From Rana temporaria (Eukaryota; Chordata; Amphibia; Anura; Ranidae), in assembly GCF_905171775.1 (NCBI RefSeq), contig NC_053492.1, positions 330,158,690-330,222,689 of the forward strand: DNA of 64,000 bases. The letters run 5' to 3'. Below, in pieces: positions 63,256 to 64,000 of the stretch; position 1 is the stretch's first letter; every line of letters starts with the position of its first letter. The notes under the pieces were generated by a model. That model worked only from the letters and a program-made list of their open reading frames with translations. It was not told the DNA's origin and did not search any database. Both the position numbers and the translations under genes were made by a program.

Positions 63256-63800
63256 TGTCCAAAACCAAGGAGAAATAAATAATGTCAATACACAGTCTAT
63301 AAAGTTAATTACTCTTTCTCACCAGCTAGCCCTTAAAGGGTCACTAATGGATAACTCTTTTTTGGGAGGAAATGACTGTTTACAGTGTCTAGAGACATAC
63401 AAGTGCATACATATAATGTGCCTCTAGTTTCACTTTTGCTTTTAAAATGATTTAATGTTTCTGTGAAGTAAAGAGACACACAGAACAAAAACAAATAAAT
63501 CCAGGGCATATTTTCATTTCAAAAATTATTAGCATTGTTTCGGTGGATTTTTAGACACACAGCTTAGACCACAGTGACAAGCTCCCCTGATAAATTTTAG
63601 AGGGAGCCAGAGAACCAGGAAGTGAGGATTTATGCAAAGGATTACAGCTGCTTAAAAGCAAAAAGGGACAATGAGGACATGAAATCCAGACTGATATAAT
63701 GTAAAGTTAGTTATGTCTGCCCCAAACAATTTGGGGTTATTGCTCCTTTAAATGTCTGTCTTTCCTGAATATGCCACTGCTGTCCCAAGTTCGAAGCATA
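63256..63800 (-). other. 5' intron and upstream region of the MADF gene
   Basis: A splice acceptor (TTTCTCCTTGGTTTTGGACAG) ends at about 63256 on the minus strand. A plausible donor (GTGTAG/GTATGC) lies near 63800, so a non-coding first exon at about 63845-63801 is possible. Apart from this nothing coding is seen. Confidence 0.45.
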
Positions 63801-63869
63801 CCTACACGCTTGTCGTTCAAACGTCTTTCTTACGCAACCCGGTCGTATGGACGCTACGTGTGTTCGAGC

Positions 63870-63877
63870 CTTATATA
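63870..63877 (-). promoter_or_regulatory. TATA box for the MADF gene
   Basis: TATATAAG on the minus strand, in GGAGTGTATATAAGGCTCG. It lies 25-30 bases before the proposed non-coding first exon. Inferred. Confidence 0.5.
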
Positions 63878-64000
63878 CACTCCGCACACGACATCCACCC
63901 ATGCTTAAAAAAAATTGATGTTTCCCCCCGCCCCTTATCTTCCGTCGCGAAAACGACAAGGAGGAATTGGCAGCAGATCATGTTGGGTCAGTTCCTAGGA
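63878..64000. other. Window end, GC-rich upstream sequence
   Basis: No further feature. If the MADF gene belongs to a transposon, its terminal repeat and transposase would be expected beyond this edge. Confidence 0.4.

Overview
The window is vertebrate nuclear DNA made almost entirely of transposable elements and tandem repeats. It is most likely from an anuran amphibian, and the repeat style suggests a true frog (ranid). Support for this: several lineages that are abundant together in amphibians (DIRS-type tyrosine-recombinase retrotransposons, L1/Tx1-type LINEs with long ORF1 and ORF2, a Ty3 element of the Gmr1 type, piggyBac, ZBED-like and ZMYM1-like hAT elements), many hairpin-rich small DNA transposons with TTAA or 8-bp target duplications, and TTAGGG-type repeats. 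I see no bacterial or organellar features and no conserved host gene. The only open, intron-containing gene looks transposon-derived (MADF protein, minus strand, 61.2-63.2 kb).

Layout. 0-4.4 kb: minus-strand Ty3/gypsy element with order gag (SCAN-like), protease, integrase, RT, cut by the window edge and by a foldback element. 5-6.1 kb: TTAA-flanked non-autonomous element. 6.5-11.8 kb: plus-strand piggyBac transposase pseudogene split by a LINE (perfect 13-bp target duplication), itself split by a palindromic MITE. 12.3-14.6 kb: small hairpin elements. 14.6-15.6 kb: two minisatellites. 15.66-20.73 kb: a 5-kb satellite with 42-bp and 163-bp units and an ~0.9-kb higher-order repeat. 20.7-24.4 kb: MITEs, (TA)n and a hAT element with a perfect 8-bp duplication. 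25.2-27.4 kb: ZMYM1-like hAT transposase with two in-frame stops. 27.9-29.0 kb: repeat ending in a near-perfect 300-bp palindrome. 29.0-38.0 kb: two nested hAT elements, carrying a 46-bp array, a 133-bp array and a head-to-head telomere-like array. 38.25-46.31 kb: a complete L1-type LINE with both ORFs open and a perfect 14-bp target duplication, inserted in an older tyrosine-recombinase-type retrotransposon (about 38.0-48.0 kb). 49-55 kb: more small DNA transposons, a LINE tail and a Tc1-like end. 55.25-60.2 kb: a DIRS element (gag, RT-RNase H, tyrosine recombinase) split by a hAT element with a perfect 8-bp duplication. 61.2-63.9 kb: MADF gene with promoter, splice and poly(A) signals.

There is no operon-like cooperation. 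What ties the region together is nesting, which gives a relative chronology. The L1 at 38.25-46.31 kb and the 8-bp-duplication hAT elements look youngest; the piggyBac, Ty3 and ZMYM1-like copies are old and inactivated. The items most worth following up are the intact L1, the MADF gene, the telomere-like array inside a hAT element, the higher-order satellite, and the gag-PR-IN-RT Ty3 element.
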